A stretch of DNA of 64,000 nt from Bacillus sp. IITD106 (GCF_019459225.1 NZ_JAIAZY010000023.1:1-64000); one strand, 5' to 3'. Counted from the stretch's first letter, positions 29,340 through 39,141 are shown. The notes: generated by a model not told the origin, from the sequence alone. Translations and numbers: made by a program.

Positions 29340-30180
29340 AGGTCTCGGAAAAAAAGGGATTGCTTTATTTGCAAATATGGAAATTAATAATGACGAAGCG
29401 GTACGGGAAATTGATTTAAAAGAAATTAAACCAAATCCGTACCAACCTAGACGAGTTTTTTCTGAAGAAGCTATTCAGGAATTAAAAGAATCTATACTTC
29501 AACACGGTGTCTTACAACCAATCATCGTTAGAAAAAATATTAAGGGCTATGAAATTGTTGTAGGGGAGCGCAGATACCGCGCCTCAAAAGCAGCGAAGTT
29601 AAGTACTATTCCAGCTGTGATTCGTGAATTGACTGATCAGCAAATGATGGAATTAGCCGTATTGGAAAACCTTCAACGCGAAGATTTGACTCCAATTGAA
29701 GAGGCAACTGCGTACCAAACATTGATGGAAAAACTTCATATTACACAAGAAGAATTATCTAAAAGGCTAGGAAAAAGCAGACCGCACATTGCAAACCATG
29801 TGAGATTACTGACACTTCCCAAAAACATTCAACAATATATAACTGATGGCAAATTATCTATGGGTCATGGGCGAACACTTTTAGGGCTTAAGCAAAAAGA
29901 AAAAATACAAGCTATTGCTGAACGGACTGTTAAAGAAGGTTTAAACGTTAGACAACTTGAAAATCTAGTTCAGCAACTAAATGAAAATGTTCCACGTGAA
30001 ACAAAAAAGAAAAAGCCTAAAAAAGATATTTTCATTGTGGAAAGAGAAAATAATTTAAGAGAAAAATTTGGAACGACGGTTACAATAAAACAGTCGAAGA
30101 AAAAAGGTAAAATCGAAATAGAATTTTTAACACAAGAAGATTTGGAAAGAATTCTTGATATACTTGACGAAACTGAATAG
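29332..30180 (+). CDS. spo0J: Chromosome partitioning protein Spo0J (ParB)
   Basis: A 282-residue ParB CTPase that loads at parS and slides along DNA, recruiting SMC. It begins MAKGLGKKG, with GERRYRA and ENLQREDLTPIEEA in the N-terminal domain and a helix-turn-helix in LSKRLGKSRPHIANHVRLL. The start overlaps the soj stop by eight bases. A parS site lies inside the gene near its 3' end. Confidence 0.97.
   Translation: MAKGLGKKGIALFANMEINNDEAVREIDLKEIKPNPYQPRRVFSEEAIQELKESILQHGVLQPIIVRKNIKGYEIVVGERRYRASKAAKLSTIPAVIRELTDQQMMELAVLENLQREDLTPIEEATAYQTLMEKLHITQEELSKRLGKSRPHIANHVRLLTLPKNIQQYITDGKLSMGHGRTLLGLKQKEKIQAIAERTVKEGLNVRQLENLVQQLNENVPRETKKKKPKKDIFIVERENNLREKFGTTVTIKQSKKKGKIEIEFLTQEDLERILDILDETE
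29988..30003. promoter_or_regulatory. parS site inside spo0J
   Basis: TGTTCCACGTGAAACA, an exact match to the Bacillus parS consensus, as in the spo0J gene of Bacillus subtilis. Confidence 0.95.
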
Positions 30181-30185
30181 AGGTA

Positions 30186-30212
30186 GTGCCCCTTAAAGGG
30201 CACTTATTTTTT
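30186..30212 (+). terminator. Terminator after spo0J
   Basis: GTGCCC and GGGCAC pair around CTTAAA, then TTATTTTTTT. Confidence 0.85.
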
Positions 30213-30230
30213 TATAAAATAGGTGAAATT

Positions 30231-30947
30231 ATGGTGCTATTAGGTACACTAGTCAATGGAATTTGTATAATTATTGGGTCTTTAATAGGAAAATTTTTAA
30301 GCAGAATCCCTGAAAAAATGAAATCAACCGTCATGCATGGGATAAGTTTGGTTGTCATGGTTCTTGGTCTACAAATGGGTTTCAAAAGTGGAAACTTCTT
30401 AATTGTTATATTAAGCATCGTTATAGGAGCGGTACTTGGTGAATGGTGGCAGCTTGATGACAAACTAAATTCATTAGGTTTGTGGATAGAAAGAAAACTG
30501 GGTTCAACTCAAAAAGGGAACATCTCTCAAGGGTTTGTTACGGCGACATTAATTTTCGTTATTGGTGCAATGGCGATTATCGGAGCATTGGATAGCGGGA
30601 TCAGGGGAGACCACCAAGTTCTTTATACAAAAGCGGTGATTGACGGGTTTACCGCATTGATTTTAACAACGACCCTTGGAATTGGTGTCATTCTTTCTTT
30701 TATTCCAGTTGTACTTTACCAAGGTCTAATCGCGTTATTTGCAACGCAAATTGACCGACTTGTCCCAGCTGAATTGATGGATATGTTTATCAATGAACTT
30801 ACAGCTACAGGCGGCATCATGATTTTTGCAATTGGCCTCAACTTATCCGGAATCATTAAAATCAGAGTGGCAAATTTATTACCAGGTATTTTAGTTGCTG
30901 CGTTGATAGTAAGTATTATCTTTATTTATAATCAATACATCATATAA
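30231..30947 (+). CDS. DUF554 membrane protein
   Basis: A 238-residue protein with about seven hydrophobic segments and the DUF554 opening MVLLGTLVNGICIIIGSLIG, plus GAMAIIGALDSG and AIGLNLSGI. The family is common in Firmicutes and its function is not established; transport has been suggested. AGGTG precedes ATG 30231. It is flanked by terminators on both sides, so it is a single-gene unit. Confidence 0.88.
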   Translation: MVLLGTLVNGICIIIGSLIGKFLSRIPEKMKSTVMHGISLVVMVLGLQMGFKSGNFLIVILSIVIGAVLGEWWQLDDKLNSLGLWIERKLGSTQKGNISQGFVTATLIFVIGAMAIIGALDSGIRGDHQVLYTKAVIDGFTALILTTTLGIGVILSFIPVVLYQGLIALFATQIDRLVPAELMDMFINELTATGGIMIFAIGLNLSGIIKIRVANLLPGILVAALIVSIIFIYNQYII

Positions 30948-30948
30948 A

Positions 30949-30971
30949 AAAGAGGCAATGGCCTCTTTTTA
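30949..30971. terminator. Bidirectional terminator between DUF554 gene and yyaC
   Basis: AGAGGC-AATG-GCCTCT with A-run before and T-run after, so it works for both convergent genes. Confidence 0.85.
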
Positions 30972-31592
30972 TATCATCTCTGTATTTATATCCCATTCCA
31001 GTTGCAGACTTGCTTCTTTATTTGTATATATTGTATCAGCATCCATAATCCCAGCTGCCATTTGTTTTGCCATTTTCATCACGAGATTCAGGCGAGTGTT
31101 CTGTAAAACAAAAAACTCCATATGACCACTTACGTTTACAATACCGGTTATATGCATATCTCCAACTGGGGGCAATTCCTTTTTCACACCTGCGCCAGGC
31201 TTTACTGGACCTGACCCGACCTTTATCATGCCTATGTTTTTTAATCTTCCAAGACACGCATCAATGCCAATGATAAAGGGTCGAAAATGCATTTGATGAA
31301 TCATTTCCATTTTTTCATTTAAATTAACGGCATGAACAGGATCCTCTAACGTTCCATATAAGTGGAAGCTTTCTAATCCTGTTTCTTTAAGAAAAGTGCC
31401 AACAAGCGGCCCCAGTGAATCTCCAGTCGATCGATCCGTTCCAATACATACAATAACAACGTCTCTTTTTAATCCGAAGGGGAGAAGATCGATAATACCG
31501 CTAGAAATTTTCTTTGTAGATGCAGGATCATCAAACTTAATATTCACATCAAACATATCAAGAGGATTAAACAGCGGTTGTGATTTCATCAT
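30969..31592 (-). CDS. yyaC: Sporulation protein YyaC (GPR-related)
   Basis: A 207-residue protein of the YyaC family, related to the germination protease fold. Motifs CIGTDRSTGDSLGPLVG and IGIDACLG are visible, the latter with the family aspartate. Expressed in sporulation in Bacillus subtilis; precise role not known to me. AAGGAAGGAG precedes the ATG at 31592; an ATG one codon on is possible. It is convergent with the DUF554 gene and lies in the expected place near spo0J. Confidence 0.88.
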   Translation of the reverse strand: MMKSQPLFNPLDMFDVNIKFDDPASTKKISSGIIDLLPFGLKRDVVIVCIGTDRSTGDSLGPLVGTFLKETGLESFHLYGTLEDPVHAVNLNEKMEMIHQMHFRPFIIGIDACLGRLKNIGMIKVGSGPVKPGAGVKKELPPVGDMHITGIVNVSGHMEFFVLQNTRLNLVMKMAKQMAAGIMDADTIYTNKEASLQLEWDINTEMI

Positions 31593-31798
31593 TATCGCTC
31601 CTTCCTTCGAAACAAAAGAATTCACATCGGCTTCCGCTTTTCTTTTCTTTACCCATTATACGGAGGAATTTTCATTTCTATACATAAGAAATGGTAAAAT
31701 CCAATAACTGCCTATGAAAAACAACATTTTATTGGTAAAATAAATTCATTAAAAGTGAATCGTGGAGAATATGAAGGAATCTTCAGGAGGAATGAACG

Positions 31799-31996
31799 TT
31801 GGAAAAAAAAGAATTTAATCTAAATGACATCGTAGAAATGAAAAAGCAGCATCCATGTGGGACCAATCGCTGGAAGATTATTCGTATGGGGATGGATATT
31901 CGCATTAAATGTGAAGGTTGTGGCCACAGTGTTATGTTGCCTCGGAGAGAATTCACAAGAAAAATCAAGAAAATTTTAGAGAAGCATGAGGAATAA
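31799..31996 (+). CDS. yyzM: DUF951 protein YyzM
   Basis: A 65-residue protein with the DUF951 pattern: HPCGTNRWKIIRMGMDIRIKCEGCGH, cited here in two parts as HPCGTNRW and KCEGCGHSVMLPR. The cysteines CxxC and the HPCG cysteine suggest a small zinc-ribbon nucleic-acid-binding fold. The start is TTG at 31799 with CAGGAGG upstream. It always lies near ychF in Bacillaceae; function unknown. Confidence 0.85.
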   Translation: MEKKEFNLNDIVEMKKQHPCGTNRWKIIRMGMDIRIKCEGCGHSVMLPRREFTRKIKKILEKHEE

Positions 31997-32160
31997 ATCT
32001 CATGCTTTTTAAATGTAATATTATCTGAAAATTTTAGAATCCGAAGTAACATGAAGAGCTAGAAAAAAAGTTAAGTTGTATTTTCTCCGTATAATCACTA
32101 TAATTGTGAAGGAGAAAAAACGTGTTAATAAAGGAAAAACCCGGAAGAGGAGTGACCAAA

Positions 32161-33261
32161 ATGGCTCTTACAGCAGGAATTGTAGGGTTGCCGAATGTAG
32201 GGAAATCTACATTATTTAATGCCATTACTAAAGCGGGGGCAGAAGCTGCCAACTATCCGTTTTGTACAATAGATCCGAATGTTGGAATCGTAGAAGTGCC
32301 TGATCATAGACTTCAAAAATTAACAGAACTCGTACAGCCTAAAAAAACCGTTCCAACTGCTTTTGAATTTACTGATATTGCAGGGATTGTCAAAGGAGCT
32401 AGTAAAGGAGAGGGACTTGGAAATAAGTTTCTATCCCATATCCGTCAGGTTGATGCTATTGTTCATGTCGTTCGCTGTTTTGCAAGCGATGATATTACTC
32501 ACGTATCGGGAAAAGTCGATCCAATTGATGACATTGAAACGATCAATTTGGAATTAATCCTTGCCGACTTAGAGACAGTTGATAAACGCATTGGCCGTGT
32601 AGAAAAAATGGCTAAGCAAAAAGATAAAGATGCGATGTTCGAATATGAAATTTTAGCAAAGTTGAAGGAAACATTCGAAGCAGGTAAACCAGCAAGAACG
32701 ATTGAATTTTCAGAAGAACAAATGAAAATTGTAAAAGGTCTGCATTTACTAACGAGTAAACAAGTTTTATATGCAGCAAATGTTGGAGAAGAGGATGTAG
32801 CAGATCCATCCGGCAATGAATATGTAAAAAGAGTTCTTGAATATGCGGAAAAAGAAAATTCCCAAGTGATCGTCGTATGTGCAAAAATTGAGGAAGAAGT
32901 TGCCGAACTAGATGACGATGAAAAAGCCATGTTTTTGGAGGAGCTGGGGATTGAAGAGTCGGGACTTGATCAATTGATTCGGGCAACGTATAACCTCCTA
33001 GGGTTAGCCACTTATTTTACAGCTGGCGTCCAAGAAGTTCGTGCATGGACATTTAAATTAGGAATGAAGGCTCCGCAATGTGCAGGGATTATCCATACTG
33101 ACTTCGAAAAGGGATTTATTCGTGCAGAAACAGTTTCTTATGACGATTTACTCGCTGCAGGATCAATGACAGCAGCTCGTGAGGCTGGGAAGGTTAGACT
33201 TGAAGGAAAAGAATATCTTGTGAAAGATGGAGACGTTATCCATTTTAGATTTAATGTATAG
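32161..33261 (+). CDS. ychF: Ribosome-associated ATPase/GTPase YchF
   Basis: A 366-residue Obg-family P-loop protein that prefers ATP and binds ribosomes. The P-loop is GLPNVGKSTLFNA at about residue 8, DIAGIVKGASKGEGLG is the switch, and a C-terminal TGS domain ends in VIHFRFNV. The ATG at 32161 has GAGGAG upstream; the frame extends upstream without a ribosome site. Confidence 0.96.
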   Translation: MALTAGIVGLPNVGKSTLFNAITKAGAEAANYPFCTIDPNVGIVEVPDHRLQKLTELVQPKKTVPTAFEFTDIAGIVKGASKGEGLGNKFLSHIRQVDAIVHVVRCFASDDITHVSGKVDPIDDIETINLELILADLETVDKRIGRVEKMAKQKDKDAMFEYEILAKLKETFEAGKPARTIEFSEEQMKIVKGLHLLTSKQVLYAANVGEEDVADPSGNEYVKRVLEYAEKENSQVIVVCAKIEEEVAELDDDEKAMFLEELGIEESGLDQLIRATYNLLGLATYFTAGVQEVRAWTFKLGMKAPQCAGIIHTDFEKGFIRAETVSYDDLLAAGSMTAAREAGKVRLEGKEYLVKDGDVIHFRFNV

Positions 33262-33288
33262 GGCACCTAATGGGTGTCTTTTTTTGTA
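33261..33288 (+). terminator. Terminator after ychF
   Basis: GGCACC pairs with GGTGTC (one G-U pair) around TAATG, then seven T. Confidence 0.8.
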
Positions 33289-33411
33289 ATAATATAACAG
33301 TGGATGTTTTTAGGTTATAAATATTCCTCTTTCTTCAAATAATAGAACTGAATCATTAGCATACAATAAACGTGCTATTGATTTGCACTTTTGAAGAAAG
33401 GGGAGTACTTC

Positions 33412-33753
33412 GTGAAAACATTACGACGTATTGCATTAGCCTTAGTTGTTATTGGTGCAATAAACTGGGGCTTAGTTGGTTTATTTCAATATGATTTAGT
33501 CGGAAGCATTTTTGGTGGAACTGATTCCGGTTTTGCAAGGTTTATTTTCACATTAGTAGGAATAAGTGGTGTCATCTGTCTTGGGTTGCTATTTAATTCT
33601 GAGACTGCCGATGTAGGTTCGAGGGACGAGGATAGAGGAGTAACCAATACAAGGTATGCAACAGAGTTTGCAGAAGAGCCTGATCTTGAACGGTTGTACA
33701 ATCCTTCAAGAGACGCGTATGAAAGTGAAGACGAAGAAGAAGAGTGGAAATAA
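33412..33753 (+). CDS. DUF378 membrane protein
   Basis: A 113-residue protein. The N-terminal 65 residues are DUF378: two membrane segments with INWGLVGLFQYDLVGSIFGG between them. The C-terminal 45 residues are strongly acidic (ending SEDEEEEWK) and are longer than in the short YuzA-type relatives. The start is GTG at 33412 with GGGGAG upstream. Function unknown. Confidence 0.82.
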   Translation: MKTLRRIALALVVIGAINWGLVGLFQYDLVGSIFGGTDSGFARFIFTLVGISGVICLGLLFNSETADVGSRDEDRGVTNTRYATEFAEEPDLERLYNPSRDAYESEDEEEEWK

Positions 33754-33901
33754 GAAAAGCGGATGCGCTTGATTATCGATATTCCTATTTCGCGGTCTTC
33801 GTCTGAGATAATGGAAACACAATTCCGCTTATTAGGGGAATCGATGTTGAATGATTGTAGGCAATAGAAATTTGCTAGTCGATAGGCGCTATAGCTGAAC
33901 A
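33753..33901 (+). repeat. Interspersed stem-loop repeat, copy C
   Basis: Begins AGAAAAGCGG one base after the DUF378 coding region's stop begins and ends ATAGCTGAACA. It shares CTGAGATAATGGAAACAC (33803-33820) and TTTGCTAGTCGATAGGCG (33871-33888) with the copy in the gyrB-gyrA gap. The central hairpin has a different sequence, AATTCC with GGGGAATT-like pairing, and the AGGAY-loop hairpins are absent. Confidence 0.75.
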
Positions 33902-33970
33902 AAAAACGAAGGCACAGGTTAGTTGATGTCTGCATACGCTAATGGCAGTAATATGAGGTCTGTTATACAC

Positions 33971-34004
33971 AAAACCCGGCAAAGAATTATCTTTGCTGGG
34001 TTTT
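33971..34004 (+). terminator. Terminator upstream of the rpsF operon
   Basis: AAAACCCGGCAAAG pairs with CTTTGCTGGGTTTT around AATTAT. It ends transcription from the DUF378 side before the rpsF promoter. Confidence 0.85.
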
Positions 34005-34033
34005 GCTTGTTGGCGAAAAAGTGGATCAAGACA

Positions 34034-34062
34034 TTGCGCAATCAGGCTTTGTGTGATATACT
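34034..34062 (+). promoter_or_regulatory. Probable sigma-A promoter of rpsF
   Basis: TTGCGC (34034-34039) and TATACT (34057-34062) with a 17-base spacer, about 25 bases before the S6:S18-type leader. Confidence 0.7.
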
Positions 34063-34087
34063 TACACATTGTGAGTAATGAAAATTG

Positions 34088-34127
34088 CTCCTTGCCCTTT
34101 ATAAAGGGCCGCATAGACCATAAGGAG
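34088..34127 (+). promoter_or_regulatory. S6:S18 autoregulatory leader
   Basis: CTCCTT (34088-34093) pairs with AAGGAG (34122-34127), hiding the rpsF ribosome site. Inside, GCCCTTT and AAAGGGC form a second stem, and directly after it comes CCG (34109-34111) in a single-stranded stretch. This two-stem layout with a CCG trinucleotide is the known mRNA site bound by the S6:S18 complex, mimicking 16S rRNA, and used for feedback control. Confidence 0.85.
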
Positions 34128-34138
34128 GTGACTGAACG

Positions 34139-34426
34139 ATGAGAAAGTACGAAATCATGTACATTATCCGCCCAAACATTGAAGAGGAAGCGAAAGCAGC
34201 AGTTGTTGAGCGTTTTGACAACATTTTAACTTCACAAGGTGCGGAGATCATCGAATCAAAAGATTGGGGTAAGCGTCGTCTTGCATACGAGATTGAGGAT
34301 TTCCGTGACGGTTTCTACCGTTTAATCCAAACAAATGCAGAGCCTGAAGCTGTTCAGGAATTCGACCGTCTTGCTAAAATCAGTGACGATATTATCCGTC
34401 ATATTGTTGTTAAAGATGAAAGATAA
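34139..34426 (+). CDS. rpsF: Ribosomal protein bS6
   Basis: A 95-residue small-subunit protein, [17 protein letters not shown], with the conserved [19 protein letters not shown]. It pairs with bS18. AAGGAGGTG precedes ATG and is part of the leader stem. First gene of rpsF-ssb-rpsR. Confidence 0.98.
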   Translation: MRKYEIMYIIRPNIEEEAKAAVVERFDNILTSQGAEIIESKDWGKRRLAYEIEDFRDGFYRLIQTNAEPEAVQEFDRLAKISDDIIRHIVVKDER

Positions 34427-34434
34427 AAATTAAT

Positions 34435-34450
34435 TGTTCCACGTGAAACA
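34435..34450. promoter_or_regulatory. parS site between rpsF and ssb
   Basis: TGTTCCACGTGAAACA, identical to the site inside spo0J. It sits eight bases after the rpsF stop. Confidence 0.95.
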
Positions 34451-34486
34451 TTTTATAAAGAAGTAAACGGGAAGAGGTTGATTCTG

Positions 34487-34993
34487 ATGATGAACCGAGT
34501 TGTATTAGTAGGGCGTTTAACAAAAGATCCGGATTTGCGCTATACTCCAAATGGAGTGCCAGTTGCAACTTTTACATTGGCTGTTAACCGTACTTTTACG
34601 AATCAACAGGGGGAGCGGGAAGCCGACTTCATTAACTGTGTGATTTGGAGAAAGCCTGCGGAGAATGTTGCTAATTACTTAAAAAAAGGAAGTTTAGCTG
34701 GTGTTGATGGCCGCATCCAGACCCGCAACTACGAAGGACAGGATGGTAAACGTGTATATGTGACCGAAGTGGTGGCAGATTCTGTTCAATTCCTTGAACC
34801 AAGAAGTTCTTCCTCACAAGGTCGTGGTGACTTTGGTGGAAACCCGTATGGTGGCGACCAAAATGACCAATACCAACCTTACGGGCAAAATCAGAATCAG
34901 CGCAGTAACCAAAACTTTACCCGAGCAAACGAAGATCCATTCTCGAATGATGGACAGCCAATTGACATTTCGGATGACGATCTTCCATTCTAA
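34487..34993 (+). CDS. ssb: Single-stranded DNA-binding protein
   Basis: A 168-residue SSB: OB fold ([20 protein letters not shown]), then a Gln/Asn/Gly-rich linker, then the acidic tip ISDDDLPF that docks replication and repair partners. GAAGAGG is nine bases before ATG 34487; the ATG one codon later is equally possible. Between rpsF and rpsR as usual, about 20 bases before rpsR. Confidence 0.97.
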   Translation: MMNRVVLVGRLTKDPDLRYTPNGVPVATFTLAVNRTFTNQQGEREADFINCVIWRKPAENVANYLKKGSLAGVDGRIQTRNYEGQDGKRVYVTEVVADSVQFLEPRSSSSQGRGDFGGNPYGGDQNDQYQPYGQNQNQRSNQNFTRANEDPFSNDGQPIDISDDDLPF

Positions 34994-35002
34994 TTCTGAT
35001 AG

Positions 35003-35251
<249 letters not shown>

Positions 35252-35278
35252 TAGGTCTGATCATAGATTTTATGAAAT

Positions 35279-35346
35279 AAAGGCTATCCAAAGCTTGACA
35301 CATACTTTTGTAAAAGTGTGTGTCGGGAATGGGGCCTTTTTTCTTT
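35279..35346 (+). terminator. Terminator after rpsR
   Basis: Outer AAAGGC with GCCTTTTTT encloses the hairpin GACACATACTTTT / AAAAGTGTGTGTC. Confidence 0.75.
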
Positions 35347-35470
35347 AGGGTTTCAATTTTAAAGGTAGCAGTAAAGTTGAATGATACACCGTTCACCGTT
35401 AAAATAGAAGAATACAGTTTTTAAAAATGGAGTGTGAACAACATATGTGTTCACAAGACGAGGTGGGAGA

Positions 35471-36409
35471 GTGAACAATACAAAAACGCTGACAGAAGGG
35501 GCATTGTTGTTAGCCCTATATACAATAATGCTGCTATTAGCGATCTTTATTCCTTTTTCAACAATTGTGATGTACTTGTTTTTTATTTTGCCCTTCCTTC
35601 TATATAGCGCAAAATATTCAGTGAAGCATTCTATCGTCTTTATCGTTGCTGCGTTGGTGATATCTTTTATAATTGGATCTTATCCAGCCCTACCTATTGC
35701 ATTTTTATTTGGTACAACAGGTTTAATGATGGGATATGGAATTAGAGCGAAAGAAAGCAAACAAATTATTTATATATCATCCAGCATCGTGTTCATTGCA
35801 AATATCATATTGATTTTTATAGTGGCGGCAATATTTTTAAAAATTAATTTTATGGATGAACTTAAAAATATGTTTCAAACGTCCATTGATCAATATACGA
35901 ATACATTGAATATGATGGGGATGTCGCCGCCGATAGAATTTCAAGAGCAATTAAATGATATGGTCAACTTAATGATATCTATGTTGCCTACATTATTGAT
36001 TAGTACAGCTTTTATCAGTGTCATTATCATTATGGCTGTAAATTTCCCGATCATTAAAAGATTAGGAATAGACGTGCCGAAGTTTCCGCCATTTCGTCGA
36101 TTGAAATTCCCGAAAAATATACTTTGGCTATATTTATTGGTGCTCATCATTTCACTACTATTTAAGATTGAAACAGATTCTTATTTACATATGGCAGTCG
36201 TCAATGCTGGTCTTATATTACAGACTCTTTTAGTACTGCAAGGATTAGCTTTTATCTTTTTCTATTGTCATATGAAAAAATGGTCGATCGCTATTCCAAT
36301 TTTAGCAGTTGTATTAACGTTTTTTCTGCCTTTCTTCCTTTCAATTGTACGAGTCTTAGGTATAATTGATATAGGATTTGATTTAAGAGAACGAATAAAT
36401 AATAAGTAG
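35471..36409 (+). CDS. yybS: DUF2232 membrane protein YybS
   Basis: A 312-residue protein with about eight hydrophobic segments and little else; family DUF2232, function not established, though the fold resembles substrate-binding S components of ECF transporters. The GTG at 35471 follows GAGGTGGGAGA. It sits directly before gdpP, as in Bacillus subtilis, though a repeat and about 180 bases lie between. Confidence 0.88.
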   Translation: MNNTKTLTEGALLLALYTIMLLLAIFIPFSTIVMYLFFILPFLLYSAKYSVKHSIVFIVAALVISFIIGSYPALPIAFLFGTTGLMMGYGIRAKESKQIIYISSSIVFIANIILIFIVAAIFLKINFMDELKNMFQTSIDQYTNTLNMMGMSPPIEFQEQLNDMVNLMISMLPTLLISTAFISVIIIMAVNFPIIKRLGIDVPKFPPFRRLKFPKNILWLYLLVLIISLLFKIETDSYLHMAVVNAGLILQTLLVLQGLAFIFFYCHMKKWSIAIPILAVVLTFFLPFFLSIVRVLGIIDIGFDLRERINNK

Positions 36410-36447
36410 TATTTGAAGAATAAATTCCTAATCAAGTTAGACTATAA

Positions 36448-36569
36448 TGTCTAGCTGAAAGCGCCTGTCGACTAGCGAACTTTTTGCGTAAGCGAACATT
36501 GGCTTGTATCTGCCATGAGTCCTTTATCGCAACAAACTCGGTTGATGAGTTAGGTGCATAAGCTTTTCT
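36448..36569 (-). repeat. Interspersed stem-loop repeat, copy D
   Basis: Read on the minus strand it starts AGAAAAGCT and ends AGTTCGCTAGTCGACAGGCG plus CAGCTAGACA, the same ends as the copy in the gyrB-gyrA gap. GCGATAAAGGACTCATGG aligns with GAGATAAAGGAAACACGATG there. The inner hairpins are lost or rearranged. Orientation is opposite to yybS-gdpP transcription. Confidence 0.65.
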
Positions 36570-36587
36570 GATAAAGGAGCTGAGTGA

Positions 36588-38570
36588 ATGCCTTCATATT
36601 TAAAGAGTGGTAAATCACGTTACCCGTTATATGGCATAGTAGTGATTTCAACTATTCTACTGATCTTAACGGCATTTCAATATTTATGGGTAGCGTTGAT
36701 TGGCATTTTACTGCTCTTTGCATTATTTTATGCAGCTGTCCGAGGAGAAAAAGAAACGATTAAAGACACAGAGGAGTATATTTCGACCCTTTCATATAGA
36801 GTAAAAAAAGTCGGTGAAGAGGCTTTAATGGAAATGCCGATTGGAATTATGCTTATAAATGATGATTATATCGTTGAATGGTCAAATCCATATATGGCAG
36901 CTTGTTTTCAGGAAAATACTCTCATTGGGAAGTCCCTCTATGAAATAGGGGAGCAAATTATTCCATTAATCAAACAAGAATTAGAGAGCGAAATCGTGAC
37001 GATTGATGATAGGAAATTTCGAGTTGAGCTTAAGTTGGAAGAGAAATTACTATACTTTTTCGATGTCACGAATCAAATCGAGACTGTTCAAAGATATGAA
37101 TCGGAACGAAATGTCATTGGCATCATTTTTCTAGATAATTATGATGATGCCACGCAAGGGATGGACGATCAGACGAAAAGTGGATTAAACAGCAAGGTTA
37201 CGTCGCTGTTGAATAATTGGGCTCTTGAACATGGTATTTTTCTAAAAAGAACATCTTCGGATCGATTTGTCATATTGCTGAATGAAAAAATATACCATGA
37301 CTTGGAAAATGATAAATTTTCAATATTAGATGTAGTTAGGGAAGAAACAGCGAAACAAAACGTCCCTCTTACGTTAAGTATCGGTGTTGGAATCGGGGAT
37401 TTGCCTTTGCCAGACCTAGGTGTCCAAGCCCAATCTAGCCTCGATTTAGCTTTGGGGCGAGGCGGTGACCAAGTCGCAATTAAATTGCCAAATGGGAAAT
37501 TAAAATTCTTTGGTGGAAAAACCAATCCAATGGAAAAGAGAACGAGGGTGCGTGCTCGAGTCATTTCCCACGCTTTGAAGGAATTAATAGTAGAAAGTGA
37601 TAAAGTCATTGTTATGGGGCATAAATATCCGGATATGGATGCGATTGGTGCCTCCATTGGGATTCGGAAAGCCGCTGAATTGAATAACCGGGAAGGATAT
37701 ATTGTCATTGATGCTTCAGAGATTGATACGGGAGTAAAGCGCCTAATAGAAGAAACTAGTTCCTATCCTGACCTTCACTCCCGTTTTATTACTCCGGATG
37801 AAGCGATGGAACTAGTGACAGACCGTACACTTCTCGTCGTTGTTGACACACATAAGCCTGCTCTCGTGATTGAAGAGAAACTGTTGAACAAAACAGAACG
37901 AATTGTTGTGATTGATCATCATCGTCGCAGCGAAGATTTTATTAAAAAACCGCTTTTGGTCTATATGGAGCCATATGCATCATCGACGGCTGAATTAGTG
38001 ACCGAGCTCCTTGAGTACCAGCCAAAAGGGGATAAGGCAAGCCCAATCAACACAATAGAAGCAACAGCATTATTGTCTGGTATTATAGTTGATACGAAAA
38101 GCTTTACGCTCCGAACAGGATCACGTACTTTTGATGCTGCTTCCTATTTAAGGGCGCAAGGTGCAGATACGATATTAGTTCAAAAGTTTCTAAAAGAAGA
38201 TATGAATACGTATATAAAACGATCAAAATTAATAGAAACGACTGAGTTTTATTCTAAAGGGATTGCGATAGCGAGTGGAATGGAAGATGAAATTTTTGAT
38301 CCAGTCGTCATCGCCCAAGCAGCTGATACTTTACTCACAATGGATAGGGTCTCCGCCTCGTTTGTCATTTCAAAGAGGGGACCAGACGAAGTTGGCATTA
38401 GCGCTCGATCTTTAGGAGAAATCAATGTGCAAATCATAATGGAGGCACTCGGCGGCGGCGGACACTTATCGAACGCGGCAGTGCAGCTCCATGATGTCAA
38501 TATCGTTGAAGCTGAGTTAAAATTGAAACAAGTATTAGATGATTATTTGGAAGGGAGCCAAGAATCATGA
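36588..38570 (+). CDS. gdpP: Cyclic-di-AMP phosphodiesterase GdpP
   Basis: A 660-residue membrane enzyme: two membrane helices (residues about 15-52), a PAS domain (about 80-150), a degenerate GGDEF domain ([12 protein letters not shown]) and a DHH/DHHA1 phosphodiesterase domain. Metal ligands are visible in [23 protein letters not shown] and VIDHHRR. It cleaves c-di-AMP to pApA, so sets the level of the messenger that governs potassium uptake and turgor. The rplI gene overlaps its stop by four bases. Confidence 0.96.
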   Translation: MPSYLKSGKSRYPLYGIVVISTILLILTAFQYLWVALIGILLLFALFYAAVRGEKETIKDTEEYISTLSYRVKKVGEEALMEMPIGIMLINDDYIVEWSNPYMAACFQENTLIGKSLYEIGEQIIPLIKQELESEIVTIDDRKFRVELKLEEKLLYFFDVTNQIETVQRYESERNVIGIIFLDNYDDATQGMDDQTKSGLNSKVTSLLNNWALEHGIFLKRTSSDRFVILLNEKIYHDLENDKFSILDVVREETAKQNVPLTLSIGVGIGDLPLPDLGVQAQSSLDLALGRGGDQVAIKLPNGKLKFFGGKTNPMEKRTRVRARVISHALKELIVESDKVIVMGHKYPDMDAIGASIGIRKAAELNNREGYIVIDASEIDTGVKRLIEETSSYPDLHSRFITPDEAMELVTDRTLLVVVDTHKPALVIEEKLLNKTERIVVIDHHRRSEDFIKKPLLVYMEPYASSTAELVTELLEYQPKGDKASPINTIEATALLSGIIVDTKSFTLRTGSRTFDAASYLRAQGADTILVQKFLKEDMNTYIKRSKLIETTEFYSKGIAIASGMEDEIFDPVVIAQAADTLLTMDRVSASFVISKRGPDEVGISARSLGEINVQIIMEALGGGGHLSNAAVQLHDVNIVEAELKLKQVLDDYLEGSQES

Positions 38571-39016
38571 AGGTTATTTTCTTGAAAGACGTTAAAGGTA
38601 AAGGGAAAAAAGGGGAAGTTAAAAATGTAGCAGATGGTTATGCACATAACTTTCTAATTAAACAAGGTTTAGCTGTAGAGGCAACACCTGGGAATATGAA
38701 AAATTTAGATAACCAAAAGAAAAAAGAAGAGAAACAAGCGAGAGAGGAATTAGCGGAAGCTAAGAAATTAAAGGAAACACTTGAAAAACTAACAGTTGAA
38801 TTAAAAGCTAAATCAGGTGAAGGCGGACGTTTATTTGGATCGATTACAAGCAAACAAATTGCCGATGAATTAAAAAAGTCACACAATATTAAAATTGATA
38901 AACGTAAAATTGGTTTAGAAGATGCGATTCGTACATTAGGTGTAACGAAAGTACCCGTGAAGCTCCATCATGAAGTCGTTGCAACTGTAGATGTCCATGT
39001 AAAAGAAGAAAACTAA
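38567..39016 (+). CDS. rplI: Ribosomal protein bL9
   Basis: A 149-residue protein: N-terminal domain [20 protein letters not shown], a long charged connecting helix, and C-terminal domain with [18 protein letters not shown] overlap with gdpP. Confidence 0.98.
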   Translation: MKVIFLKDVKGKGKKGEVKNVADGYAHNFLIKQGLAVEATPGNMKNLDNQKKKEEKQAREELAEAKKLKETLEKLTVELKAKSGEGGRLFGSITSKQIADELKKSHNIKIDKRKIGLEDAIRTLGVTKVPVKLHHEVVATVDVHVKEEN

Positions 39017-39063
39017 AATTACCATACTTTCACTAGAGATTTCATGATAGAATAGAACTAGAC

Positions 39064-39099
39064 AAAAATGTGATGCGGTCTTGGCCGATCACATTTTTT
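39064..39099 (+). terminator. Terminator after rplI
   Basis: AAAAATGTGAT pairs with ATCACATTTTT, followed by T and A/T-rich DNA, upstream of dnaC. Confidence 0.85.
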
Positions 39100-39141
39100 A
39101 TATCAGTAAAATTTGTGATTGATTCGTGGAAGGTGAGTACT

